Part shown: positions 24,551-36,251 of the stretch, in pieces | How the letters are laid out: each line of letters begins with the position of its first letter | Position numbering within the stretch: the stretch's first letter is position 1 | DNA from: Datisca glomerata | Taxonomy: Eukaryota; Streptophyta; Magnoliopsida; Cucurbitales; Datiscaceae | Assembly: GCA_003255025.1 (NCBI GenBank) | Contig: QANY01005635.1 | Coordinates: forward strand, 186,001-250,000 | Length of the DNA: 64,000 nucleotides | Reading direction: 5' to 3' | Program-made: the position numbers and the translations under genes | Notes under the pieces: generated by a model | The model's input: the letters and a program-made list of their open reading frames with translations, nothing else | What the model was told of the DNA's origin: nothing | Databases searched by the model: none

Positions 24551-27148
24551 TGTTTGTAACAGCACCACATCAGATGCCCAGCGAAATGATTTTTAAATTA
24601 TTGAAAGGTTTGATACAATACCACAGGTCCCTAAAATATTTTTGTGCAAAAATAATTTTCCACACGGATCCATTATATATCTATACATTAAATCAATAGA
24701 CATTCAAAGTAAATATCTTTACCTCTTAAAGTCTATCAAACGTCCTCGCTCTTTTCTAGTATAAAAAATGAACTTTTAATTCCACGAAGAACGGACTTGT
24801 GAGATTCACACCAATATTTTTTAAACCAATCTTCAAACACACTAGGACGTGTGTGGACATGTAGAATGAACAAGAAAAAATTCTTATCTCTAGATACACT
24901 CAACACTTGAGATCTAGAGATTTGGAGAATGACTTTTGAGACGGAACTCCGATGGAGAATTAGAGATTTCACAAACCTTCAATTATCGATCAATTGATTA
25001 ATTGAGTTATGAGGCCAGTAGATTATTATCTATTTATATTCTAGTTCAAGTCTATTTAGGTTTAGGTTTTAATAAACTAATAAAACTATTTACAAATGCG
25101 TCAATGCAGTGGACCCATTACAGTGTCGTGCAACACTGCAGTGTTGTATGCCAATCACTGCTCCAACACAATGATTGGCATGTGGCATGTATGCAGTGTT
25201 GTGTGACAGTATATTTGATTTATGAAATTAAATAATATTATATTATTATAAGAGAACAATTTAATTTTAAATTAACTGATCAATTAATTTTGAATCAACA
25301 GATAACTTAGTTGATAGATTTTTTCAAATAAATTAATTTTTGAATTAAATAATATTTATGTTTATTTGAATAAGTAATCAATGTAAATAATTAATTAATC
25401 AATATTTCCAAAAAATACATTAATTTATTCTTAATGAATTAATGACATATAATTATCTTATAATTATATACTTGCCTTCGAAACTCAATTCCTTTTAAAA
25501 ATTAGTCCTTTCAATATGTCTTTGAATATCATACAAATTAGACCTTTTACAAATTCTCAATGAATTAATGACATATAATTATAGTATAGAGTTGGTTTGG
25601 GGAACATGGACCTATAATTCTAATTCAAAAATTAATTTATGTTAAATATCTATGCATAACTTCAAATAAACATAAATATCAGTTAATTTAAAAATTAATT
25701 TATGTTGGAAATTATGAATAGATATTTATCTGATTAAATAAAATAATAAAATGGTAATATTCTATTTTTTTATTTTATTTAATCAGATAAATATGTTTGC
25801 ATAATTTCAAATAAACACAAATATCAAATAATTCAAAAATTATTTATTTGATTAAACTCATCAACTAACTTATCTATTAATTCAAAATTGATTGGTCAAT
25901 TAATTTAAAATTAAATTATTAATAATAATGCCATGATATTTAATTTCATAAATTAAATATACTGCCTCAATGTCGATTAATTCATAAGTAATCAATATAA
26001 ATAATTAATTAGTCAATATTTATGAAAAATACATTAATTAATTCTCTATTAATTAATGACATATAATTATCTTATAATTACATACTTGCCTTGGAAGATC
26101 ATTTCCTTTTACAAACTAGTTCTTTTCTTATGTCTTTAAAAATTCACACTTTGGAGTGTGTAGTACAGAGGTGGTTCGGAGACCATGGAACCATAATTGT
26201 ATGTTCCAATAAATCAAATTATTAATCAAAATTTTTAATTAAATAATTTTATTTATTATTTCATTATTACTCCACTATAAATATGGAATTGCACTTTTAG
26301 TAATTACAAAATACATTTATAGAGTAATCTCGTGTACTCCTTTCATATAATCATTTCATGTAGTTCTATCCTCCAATTATTGGTTCATAAATTAGAGCTA
26401 GTCAAAATTACCATTTTACCCTTCAAATTATCTCTTGATCCTTAAGCACCATTAATTCACTAGTGAACGGTTAACTTATAAATGTATTTTAAATTTGAGC
26501 TAAAAAACCATTTAGTGCCAGAATTAACACTTAGAGGAATCAATATACGATCCATTAGAAAAACTTTGATTCCAAATCTTATAAGATCATGTTTCTAGCT
26601 ATCCATGTCACTAAATCTCCAAAACAAAAGTCACAGCCTCTTTCACAAACATACCTTAACGAGTGAATCAAAAGATCCAATAGACAAGCATAAGAATTCA
26701 TGACTACTCAGTATTTAGACAGATCCACATATGATCATCTGATTTGATGTGTATTAAATATTTATGATAAATGGTAAGTTAACAAAGATATTAAATCATA
26801 TTGATCATGTCCTTTATAATATAATTATATAAAGTACATTCACTAATATGTCTATCCACATTAGCGATCTGGATCTAGATAACATATATTCAAAATGCTT
26901 AGCGGACCGTGCTAGTAACCAAACATTAAAGATTCCTAGTTTAATATGTTGCGGCCTATTTTATTTATTATCTATTATCTTAATTCTCTTGTACTAATAC
27001 AAGATCATAGTCACATTAATGAATATGAAATTTTCAGATATTTATATTATTATTCAATAATGTTTAGAGAAAATTATATGAAAAATGTGCTTTTTTTAAT
27101 TTCCAATTAAAATATCTTTACACATGCTTTGAGGGCATTATCCCAATA
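24551..27148 (-). mobile_element. Copia-1 3' LTR
   Basis: Read on the minus strand, the LTR starts at 27,148 (tattgggataatgccctc) directly after a purine tract and ends ...ctgttacaaaca at 24,551, next to satellite. The 60,036-61,955 LTR matches it in the same orientation and has the same end (...ctgttaccaaca). At about 2.6 kb it is longer than its partner because it contains inverted and direct duplications between about 25,205 and 26,150. The start dinucleotide is mutated from TG to TA. Confidence 0.85.
25205..26150. repeat. Inverted and direct duplications inside the Copia-1 3' LTR
   Basis: The stretch about 25,205-25,370 is an imperfect reverse complement of about 25,795-25,968. The stretch 25,371-25,560 is a direct copy of 25,985-26,150 (offset 614 bases; both start taagtaatcaat). 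A hairpin with arms near 25,708-25,745 and 25,765-25,805 lies between them. The partner LTR at 60 kb has a single copy of this region. Confidence 0.7.
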
Positions 27149-27161
27149 ATCTCCCACTTGC
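27149..27161 (-). other. Copia-1 polypurine tract
   Basis: On the minus strand caagtgggagatta immediately precedes the LTR. This is the usual form of the plant Copia plus-strand primer and fixes the 3' LTR start. Confidence 0.75.
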
Positions 27162-28263
27162 CCTAGAGCAAATGTGGTATCTCTCTCAACCTTATATTTG
27201 GAACATGACCCTCAAACAACTTCATTGGAAGTGTCTTGGTAAAAGGGTCATCCAGGTTCTGATCTGACGTTATCTCCATAACACTCACATATTCTTGGTT
27301 TACGGTCTCTCTTACAAGATGGTATTTCCTCTCAATGTGCTTGCCACTCTTAGGACTCCTTGGTTCCTTCGAATTACCTACCATCCCATTGTTGTCACAG
27401 TATAAGATTAGTGGCTTATCCATGTCTGGAACTACTTCTAGAGAAGTATAGAACTTTCTTAGTCAAACCGCTTCTTTCACAGCGTCACAAGTCGCTATAT
27501 ATTTGGCTTCCACATTAGAATCTCTAATACTGGATTATTTAATACTTCTCCAGACTACAACTCCTCCACTTAGGGTGAATATTGATCTAGATGTTGATTT
27601 TCAACTGTCCCTATCTGATTGAAAATCAGAATTAGTATATCCAGTGGGATTCAGGTCTCCTCCTGAATAAACAAGCATATAATTTCTCGTTCTCCGAAGA
27701 TACCAGAGAATGTGCTTTACTGCAATCTAGTGTTCAAAACTGAGATTTGATTGATAATGACTAACAATTCCTACTGCATTACAGATGTCCGATCTTGTAC
27801 ACAACATGACATACATGAGACTTCTCAATGCTAAAGTATAAGGAACCTTTCTCATACCCTCTTCCTCCTAAGGTGTCTTTGGACACTACTCCTTGGAAAG
27901 AACAATTCCATGTTTAGTCAGTAATTGACCTTCCAAAAAATTTCATAGAGAATCTTTCTACCACCTTATTAATATAATATGCCTGAGAAAGTGCCAAAAG
28001 CTTGTTCTTCCTATCCCTTAAGATTTGGATGCTAGAATATAACTTTTAATGGTTTCATCAAATGCAAGATTTCAAGATTTGGATGCCTAATTCAATCCAT
28101 AAATGGATTTAAAGAACTTGGATACCTTCTAATCTTGCCCCTTATTCACAAACCCTTATTCCAACATAGAATTTGAATACATCGATTTCATTTCTTAGTT
28201 CATAGAATCTTTCCATTTCTACTTTTTAAGATCTTCCTTTGCCTCTTTAAAGGTTAATAAATC
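27161..28263 (-). pseudogene. Copia-1 RT (partial) and RNase H
   Basis: The minus-strand frame resumes at 28,263 with the linker LLTFKEAKEDL, then the RT block KSIYGL followed by WNLAFDETIKS near 28,035-28,110. The next part, which should hold the YVDD catalytic site, is missing in a deletion near 28,030. The reading continues with PYTLALRSLMYVMLCTRSD and RNase H motifs: GYTNSDFQSD (usual GYTDSDF..D, so the first Asp is Asn), KPLILYCDNNG, GKHIERKYHLVRE and DPFTKTLP. The last 87 residues form one open frame (27,163-27,423). RT is dead by deletion. The other half of the polyprotein lies beyond the viral block, at 49,231-51,297. Confidence 0.88.
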
Positions 28264-30145
28264 GTTAAGGTTATTGACCAAGACAATACCTTTCAATTAG
28301 ATAACCATAAGTTAGAATCTACCTATGAATCTTCCACAATCAATGAACCTTCAAATATTACTAAAATTGAAGAAACATTAAAAATTTAAAACCTAATGAC
28401 TCATCTTATTTTATAACCAAAACAATTGTTTAGAATTTGAAAAACTTACAAATGATAAACTTCAAGAATTGAAGGACAGTAGTTCAAATTTAGAAAGTCA
28501 TAGGTTAGAATCAACCTATGAATCTTTCACAATTGATGAATCCTCAAACGTTAACAAAGTTGAAGAAAAATTAAAAATTATCATCCTCCATTAAGGACAC
28601 TAACCATATAAATTCTTTAATCACTTCTTCTCCTTTCAAGATTTCAAAGGAAGAAGAACCAAATAAAAATGTAGGTGAACAACTCAATTACACCAATCAA
28701 AGTCTAATTACAACAGGAAAATAATTAGACAAAATTAAGAATAAGGTTGATGATCTTCATGAACTTAAACCTAATGAATCTCTGGAAGAAATTTTTAATA
28801 AATTTTTCAGATAAAATCACTCTGAATATTGTTCTCCTTAATAAGAAGATTAATGAAATGCTTCAGGAATTAAAAGAAATCAATCTAGACATTAGTTCAG
28901 ATTTAGAAATCCATAGGTCAGAGTTCACCTATAAGTCATCCACAGTAAGTGAATCCTCAAACAATGATAACATTAAAGAATCATTTTAAAATTTAGAATC
29001 ATCTGAAGTTAAAACTGAAAAGATTATTGATAATATACCTCTAGAATTGAAGGTAATTAAACAACATAATAACTCAAATTCAGAAAACCATAGGTCAGAA
29101 TCCACCTATTAATCATCCACGATAAGAGAATCTTCAAACATTAATAACATTGAAGAATCATATAGAAATTAATAAATTAGAAAGGAAATGGACTAAAAAG
29201 CCTATTCCTAATTATATTCAAATTTTGGAAAATTCTTTAGTTAATCAATTTTCTGTGTCTGCAGAGAAACTGTACGAATGGAATATTAATGAACTTTTTG
29301 AGCAGGAAGTTCTCAACAAATTACAGCATATGGAAATGGGAGCTAATGGCTACATTACCACGCATAGTTTGCCTCACAATTAGATAATCAATCTTGTAGT
29401 TACAAGATTCACAGGAGTACTTCATTCCTGGTGGGAAAAATATCTCACAAAAGAATCCAAAAATACCATCCTTTCAATAGTGAAGATTGATGCTGAAGGA
29501 GCCCCAATTATTGGAAAAGATCAGAAAACAATGCTTGATACTATTAATAGACTTGTCTACACATTAATTGAACACTTTCATTGAAATGCCAAGTAATATT
29601 ACTACGTGTCCATGATCAATTTGATTATCTTAGGTGTCCAACCCTAAGGGATTTCCACTAACATACAAATATAATTTTATCCAGAGCAATGACAAGGGAT
29701 GATAGTAATCAACCCTTTTGGAAAGAAAGATTCATTAATAAATTAATCAATTTGTTTACACACAAAATTAGAACAGTCCTAAGTAATGACCTAGGTAATA
29801 TAGACTATAATAGTCTCACCTACGATATAATAATACATAAGGAAAGTCTAAAAATATGTATTAACATAACAATCAATAAACAAATTGGAAAAGAAAATAA
29901 AATTACAAAAATACAAATTAGGTCATTTTTGTGAACAGTAAGGTTTATCCATATAAGCCTCAAGGAGATAATACCAAAAAAATAAGCATAAAAATTTTAA
30001 CAAATACTTCTCCAAGAATAGAAATTTTGACAAATTTTTTTCTAAAATTAAAATTTTTTCTAGAAGAAAATTTATTAATAAATTTAAGTGTTTCAAATAT
30101 GGCCAGAATGGTCATTTTATAAATACTTATCAAGATAAAAATAAA
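28264..30145 (+). pseudogene. Viral unit A: coat protein region (degraded)
   Basis: The block opens in the serine- and glutamate-rich N-terminal part of the coat protein. That part appears twice: 28,264 to about 28,585 is a partial copy, and the region restarts near 28,600. A module beginning HR.ES.YESS occurs four times (near 28,308, 28,497, 28,910 and 29,087). The capsid core follows in pieces (29,150-29,383 and 29,689-29,934). The zinc knuckle at 30,089-30,130 reads CFKYGQNGHFINTY, so the second and last metal ligands are lost. Many stops are present. Compare unit B at 36,252-37,770. Confidence 0.8.
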
Positions 30146-30184
30146 ATTAACCAACTAAAAATCTCTGATGAAAATAAACAAGAA

Positions 30185-30604
30185 TTGTTTAGAATCATAG
30201 AGTCAATAGAATACTATGAGAATGATAGTAAAGATTTAGAAGAATTTGAATACCTTGAATCCTCTGAGTCTAACACTTCGAGTTCTGACACTGATTCTCC
30301 TAACATCTCTATGGGGTGTAAGGATAGTCGTTGTCAAAAATTTAATGTTTTAAATAAAAATGAAGAAAACCTCTTGTTGGATTTAATACACAAAATTGAG
30401 AATCCAGAATTGAAACAAGAATATTTAGAAAGACTTAGGAAAGTATTTCTAAAGAAAAAAAATACTAAGTCTAATTATAATAATACTACAAGTCTTTCAC
30501 GAACCTTGGACAAATTCAATAAGGTTAAGGGAAATAAAAATGAAGCTACCTTACAGGAACATAAAAAAGAAAATAAAAAATTAAAATTGAAACAAAAAAA
30601 TTAA
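30185..30604 (+). pseudogene. Viral unit A: acidic segment between zinc knuckle and protease
   Basis: An open frame of 139 residues, rich in serine, aspartate and glutamate first and lysine-rich later. It contains the short block NLLLDLIHKIENPELKQEYL. The same segment occurs in unit B (37,810-38,230) and unit D (45,627-45,230, minus). It lies after the coat-protein zinc knuckle. The function of this linker is unknown; it may be the coat protein C-terminus. Confidence 0.7.
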
Positions 30605-30834
30605 CATATTCTAACACAGAAATAAAAGAAGAATTAAACTTTTTAAAAATTGATAGTTTAATTAAATCTAATGAACTTGGAGAACCTAGTAACTTCCTAA
30701 TTCCTGATAATGAGATTAAAGAACCTATTATCAACAATCAAGATGATGATAACTTCATCCAAATTCTTAATCATAGAAAAATAAAAAAAATGGCACATAA
30801 TGGTCAAAATAATTATTCAAGATTTTGATTTTAC

Positions 30835-31234
30835 AACAATGGATCTTGTTGATTCAGGAGCAGATTTAAATTGTATGTAGAAAGGATTGGTTCCTACCAA
30901 GTACTTCAAGAAGGTGAGAGAATCTTTGTCTTATTCTAATGGTACTCTAATGCATATTTATTATGAAATCTCCAAAGTTCATATTTTCTAAGACAATGTA
31001 TGTTTCAAAACATCATTTGTTTTAATAAAGAATATGACGGATAAAATAATTTTGGGTTTACCATTCATTTCGTTGTTGTATCCTTTAACAACAGAGTATG
31101 ATGAGATAATTACTGATCACATGGATGAACCTGTTAATTCAAATGTCTTTCACAATGAGAATTTGAAAACACTAAAACACAATTTTAGTTTCAAATCCAT
31201 AAATTTAATCTCTTGTAAAGAGAAACGATTATGA
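30835..31234 (+). pseudogene. Viral unit A: aspartic protease region
   Basis: The active-site motif VDSGADLNCM is encoded at 30,848-30,877, followed by a stop. A later frame (31,034-31,234) contains the second typical block with IILGLPF. Retroviral-type proteases of this family process the viral polyprotein. The D-S-G triad is intact in this unit, but stops on both sides make it non-functional. Confidence 0.8.
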
Positions 31235-32020
31235 TTTTTACAAGAAGGAATAAAATTGAGAAGAATTGAAGCACATCTTTAGAATCCTAATCTTCAAGGT
31301 CAAATTAAAATCTTTGGACGAGGAATTAAATACAACCCCCTTAACAATGTTTTGGAATGGATAAAATATCCAATATCAAACAAAAGGAACATAATCAACA
31401 AATTTAGAGATGCTGTTGTATTCTCTGAGATTGACACAAAATTTGAGTTTTGGCAATTCAGAGGAATAAAATTAATAAAAAAAAATTACATTTGGATGAT
31501 CTAAATGGAAAATACTGCCATTTGATCTAAGAAATGCTCCAAATAGAATTTTCAATCAATTCGCCGATTTCTTATTTGTCTGCATTCTTATTAAACAATA
31601 TTGGTTGAATTTCTTGATTGTTTACATTAGTAATATTGTTGTTTTCTCTAAATAGGCTAAACAAGACTGGAAACACTTTAAATTGTTTGCCAAAATAATA
31701 AAGCAAAGTAGTTTAGTTGTCTTAGCAAGGAAAATCAAATTGTTTTGATTTAAGAATAAATTTCCAGGACTTGAAATTTATTCAATATCAAGGAAATTAA
31801 TCAAATCATATAATTGGATTTGATTCAAAAATATCTTCTAAAAATTAACAACAAAACTGCAAAACATGTTTTGAAGTTACTTCCAAACAAAGTTTTGCCA
31901 GGTAATAATCTATTTTTAGTAATTTTGATTTCAATATTTAATTTATCCAATACATTAGTAATTAAATGCCTGGCTTTTTTACTTGTAAACTTTTACAGGG
32001 AATCATTCCAAAATTTTACA
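31235..32020 (+). pseudogene. Viral unit A: reverse transcriptase and RNase H, catalytic site lost
   Basis: RT pieces are recognisable by comparison with unit B. The first part of the RT domain is shortened by a deletion near 31,300. The catalytic box, YIDD in unit B, reads YISN near 31,624-31,635, so both metal-binding aspartates are gone. The RNase H C-terminal end (block KINNKTAKHVL) runs from about 31,830 to the stop region before 32,020. Clearly inactive. Confidence 0.78.
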
Positions 32021-33650
32021 ATGGAGGAATTTAAAGGTTTTGGCCTCCTAGAATACGAAAAGGTAGAACCTAGAATACTCAATCAAAATTTTTTTAAAAT
32101 CAAAAAGCTCAATGGAAGGACAACCTCCTTTTGTTCAAAATCCCCATTCATTAATTATGGTCATAATGGATTTAAATATCCAAGAAATGACGGGATTAAT
32201 GTATTGGATAAAATTTTGGAAGATGTTGGGTTGAAGCATGACTTCAATGCAGCATTAATTCAATAGTTTGTCGAAAGTGGAAAATAGGTTTTCGCAGACA
32301 TAATAAAATCTATTATGATAAGAGAGAAATTCTAACTGTGAACCTTTTGGGTAAAGTGATTTTTAAATTTGAATTTCCAAATAAAAAATAAAAGAATTTC
32401 TTATACTAGAAGGAACCTTATTCGTTATGCCTAACGGATTCCAAATATGTCATAGCCATGTTGTAGAATCCTTAAGCAGAAGAATCAGCGTCACTTTAAA
32501 AAAAACATGTGAAAATGATGAATGGTTCAATAATAGAAGAGTCTTCAACTCAACAATTGACCCTTAAGGCCCAAATCAATGAGGAGTCTTCTACTCCAAA
32601 CCAAGCACAATCAACAATATTTGGGTCCATGAGATCCAATCACCAATCAACCATAGTCGACTAACTTGACCCATTCTCAATATCCTTTGATGTCCATTCA
32701 CTTTCAAAATACAAGAAATCATCATTTGATTTTCAAAAGATGACTAGCAAAAATCTCTTTCACATTGAGCCTCCATTGGCTCATTTGATGGATCCTGCTC
32801 AAATTGCCAAAGCCCATTACATCTCTAAATTCCATTATGTGCCGCGATATAATAACAAAAATCTCATTTTATACAAAGACATTCTCTTAGAAACAGAATT
32901 CATAAAAATTAGCCAATCAGAAATTCTGAAGAAAGAATCATTTACCATTCTTTCTCTATTCTCACGATCATAACTATGAAAGAATGAAAAATCCATGCTT
33001 CAACTTTCAAAGTACTTTTGAATAAAAAACAACACAATTATTTTGACTATATTGATGCATGGCATAATATTTTCTTGCATCAGAAAAGTAAATTTTCTCA
33101 CTTTTGGTTTTTAAATTTTGATAACAATTTAAAAATTGATTTTCCAAATTAGTTGTTAAAATGGTGGTCCATTCATGGTCTTACCTCCGAATATTTTTCC
33201 AATTGATTTACAATAATGCTTCAATTTATTTTTAAAGGTTTACGAGCCCTCACCAATTGAGGTTTCCCTTCCCCAAATACTTTGTTTTTTAATAAAATAC
33301 AAAATATCTTAGATTTTGAAATGGCAATACTCGGTTGAAAATGGAATCCTCACCAACGAGTATTATGTTAATGGTAGGATAAGTTGAATACCCAAAAAAT
33401 AATTGTGTCCATCAATTATGAATTTGCAAATGTCCATCCCATTACGAGACTAGCAAATCCTTTTATCCAAACTCCATTAAAAAATAATGAGCCCATTCAC
33501 CCAGATCTTCAAATCAAACAACCATCCAGTCCAAATCCATCCAAATCTGGATCCATAATTAAATAAGAACCATCTTCAAAGGGTAAATCAGAACCCTCTT
33601 CAAAGGGTAAATCAAAGGCCAAGAAGCCAAATCCGAATTTGAGAAAAAAT
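32021..33650 (+). pseudogene. Viral unit A: second ORF, long form
   Basis: The ATG at 32,021 opens an 82-residue segment (starting MEEFKGFGLLEYEKVEPRIL) that continues in broken form to about 32,560. It is followed by the part shared with unit B: a region with STPNQAQ near 32,590 and the frame 32,740-32,973 with NLFHIEPPLAHLMDPAQIAK. More pieces follow to the lysine- and proline-rich end near 33,650. The protein has no function that I can name. The N-terminal segment also occurs in unit D but not in unit B. Confidence 0.7.
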
Positions 33651-34997
33651 TAATTCAAAAAATGCTTCTCCTTTTGGAGGATAATGATAAATATGACTCT
33701 GAATCATCTGTAGAGTCAAGACACCAAATTTAATAATAAGATCAATCATTCCTCAGCAATTGAAGGACCAATTCAATAATATTGATAATGAACAAATTTG
33801 GATCAATCAGTAAATAAACAAAAGAATTTGTCCTTGGCAAAATGCCAAAAATACAAAGAAGTTCAGAAATATATCATAATAGTCCTCCAATGCAACGTCT
33901 ATAATGGATACCCAATATTAAATTATCAATAGCAACAATGACTTCCAAGATAGCAATTATCAAGGAACAACAATAGTGCCTCCACTGAAATAAAGCAACA
34001 ACAGTCACAATGACTCTTTTAAAGACACAATGATGAAGACGCAAGAATCCAAGATTACAATTATCAAGGAATCTTTGTAATTTATCATTTTCTATAATAA
34101 TTATACTAGTTGTCAAATAATTAGGCATTTCTTTATGCTTTTTACTGTTACTAGTCAAAAGTAGGCAAAATAAGAAATGTAAAATATTTTTACTTTTGTA
34201 TAATAGAATAGTTCAAGTGAGTGACGGGTTCCCGGTGAACTCCACTTTTCTTGGCTATAAATAGGTAGCCCTCTCCCATTTGTTTTTCAGAACTCGTTTT
34301 CAACTCTTAAACTATTTGAAAGCAACGTTGGTTTGGTTAAACAAAGCTTTCTTCCTCCCTATTGTGTAAATCTTTCTTCTTCTTTTTTCCTTTAACATTA
34401 ATTACTCAGTGGGAGCACTTAATTGTTGCAATTAATTTCACTATTTGTGTAAGTTTTGTATCTTACACCTTAATACACTTTTTACTATTTTTATGTTTAA
34501 TTATTGCATATTAATACCCCCACTCTAATTGCTTTAAACTATACTTGATTCTGCATCTTTTGGTATCAAAGCCAAACCTAGTGGGGATAATTATTGTTTC
34601 TACTTCCATTTCTGCATAATTGAACTATTCAATGCCAATTATAGCTGGTTATTGCTTTTATTGTTCCGTAATTACTAACATGAATAATTGCTTATATCTA
34701 ATCTTACTCTCCGCCCAAGTAGATGGTTGTTCGCATTTGATTATTTCTCTGTGATTATTTATTTATCTAATTTGTAAATCTATTTTATCATAGGGTGACG
34801 TAGCGGCTTCTATTTGGTTAGCTTCAGGTTCTTCAATAAGACCTCTTAGAGACATAAATCTCGAGGGTAGGGTGGTTGTAGAGGAAGGTTGGAGAAGAGC
34901 GACCCTAATAGGAGGTTATAGTAGTCACCACAACAGATTAGTAATCAAAATACAGTATAAAATTTTCAATCATAAGAATAATTTAGTTATTTGAGTC
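33651..34997 (+). promoter_or_regulatory. Viral intergenic region, promoter and leader between units A and B
   Basis: The region holds the end of the second-ORF region, a TATA box (ctataaata, 34,255-34,263) preceded by a conserved element (34,226-34,243, gggttcccggtgaactcc), a pyrimidine-rich leader, and a primer site tggtatcaaagcca at 34,561-34,574. The movement-protein ATG follows at 34,998. The minus-strand 94-residue frame at 33,874-34,158 is antisense to viral non-coding sequence and is not a gene. Confidence 0.75.
34561..34574 (+). other. Viral primer binding site (initiator tRNA-Met)
   Basis: tggtatcaaagcca matches the 3' end complement of plant initiator tRNA-Met (tggtatcagagc) with one change. 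Caulimoviridae use this tRNA to start minus-strand DNA synthesis. Confidence 0.85.
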
Positions 34998-36244
34998 ATG
35001 AGTAAATTATTTAGAGGTAATTCTTCTAGTAGTAATAGGTCTAGAATAACTTCAATACCTAACATAAGAAATGTGGAACACTTTGAATTAGCAGATGATG
35101 AAGTAGATCATAGGGTATGGAATATACCCAAAATCCCTGATAAAAATATTTACAAATCAACATGGTCTGTTACTTCCTTCAAGTCTCAGCATCATGTAAA
35201 AATAATTAAAAAATATGTGCGCTTGGGAAAGAGCATGAAACTTGCTAAGTAGTTTCCCCCGATGCAATAAAGCATGACATTCAAGAATGATATAATTTTC
35301 TTCATTTTGGTTTAGTCCAAAATGGAGTTAAGCCACTCGTAAGAAGAGGGTAAATACCTCTGTCTTATTAGCCTTGCGAGATGCAAGATTTACAAATTTT
35401 AATGATAGTATTTTTGGATTAATTGAATACTCATTTTGTAATGGTCCAATCTATTTTGATTATTTTCTAGATCTGTCTATTAGTATAGCAGATCCCCATA
35501 TTTCAAAATCATTAACTTTAAATATACTAGTGGTTACCAAGTCCTCCTAGAAGGCACCCAAACTCTAGCTATAAACTTGAGAATTCATTACAAAGTCACT
35601 AAAACAAATATGAATTTCCAAGCCATCAATAAGATACCAGAGAATCAAATCCTATTGATCCAATCTAGCCAAAGTAATGCCAATATTAGAGTTTCTAAAA
35701 CAATTAGGGGGTCTGATATTACTTTGCCTTCAAATTGGCTTTTAACCAATGAAAGTCAACCTACTCCAATTCAAAGTCCAATTGCCTTCAAATTGGCTTT
35801 TAACCAATCAAGATCTTAGGATTCAGAAATTCGTACAAGAATTAAAAGTCTAGAAATAAACAATTTGAGACTTAAAGGCATAGCCACAAGTTCTCAAGTT
35901 AGTCAGCTAGTCTTTGATAATAAGTCTGAACAATCAGACAAAGTCAAAGCACCCACTGAATCGGATTTCCAAGGAAACTTTCATTCTATTAATCCTCAAC
36001 TCTTAGTCCTAAATATAAGAACCTTGAGTCAGGAATATAAACCATATTGGGAAAGGATAACCTAACACAATGATGACCCAACCAATCTTGATAGACGCAA
36101 CAGGTTCATAGAAAAATATAATATGGACCAAAGAAGAATCATACATGCTGAATGGAAGACATTTATGCAAGAATTTAGAGTTGATATGTTTTTCCTTGAT
36201 TATAACGAGGATATTTTTGAGAAAAATATCAAAGTAATTTAAAA
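34998..36244 (+). pseudogene. Viral unit B: movement protein and following coiled segment
   Basis: The ATG at 34,998 (MSKLFRGNSSSSNRSRITSI) starts the polyprotein; the same start recurs at 42,759 and 43,806. The 30K-type movement domain follows after a stop near 35,252, in shifting frames (for example a frame with NEDSIFGLIEYSF-like content near 35,400-35,440), and ends with the frame 35,577-35,819. The next part (35,830-36,244) has a short coiled segment (block RIKSLEINNLRLKGIATSSQ) and a charged block with YWERI and RNRFIEKYN. Movement proteins widen plasmodesmata for cell-to-cell spread. This copy has many stops. Confidence 0.75.
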
Positions 36245-36251
36245 ATGTAAA

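Noticed and set aside
33874..34158. 94-residue minus-strand frame; similar plus frames at 45,728-46,132 and 48,401-48,709
   Set aside because: All three are the antisense of the same viral intergenic segment. Their similarity comes from viral duplication, not protein conservation.
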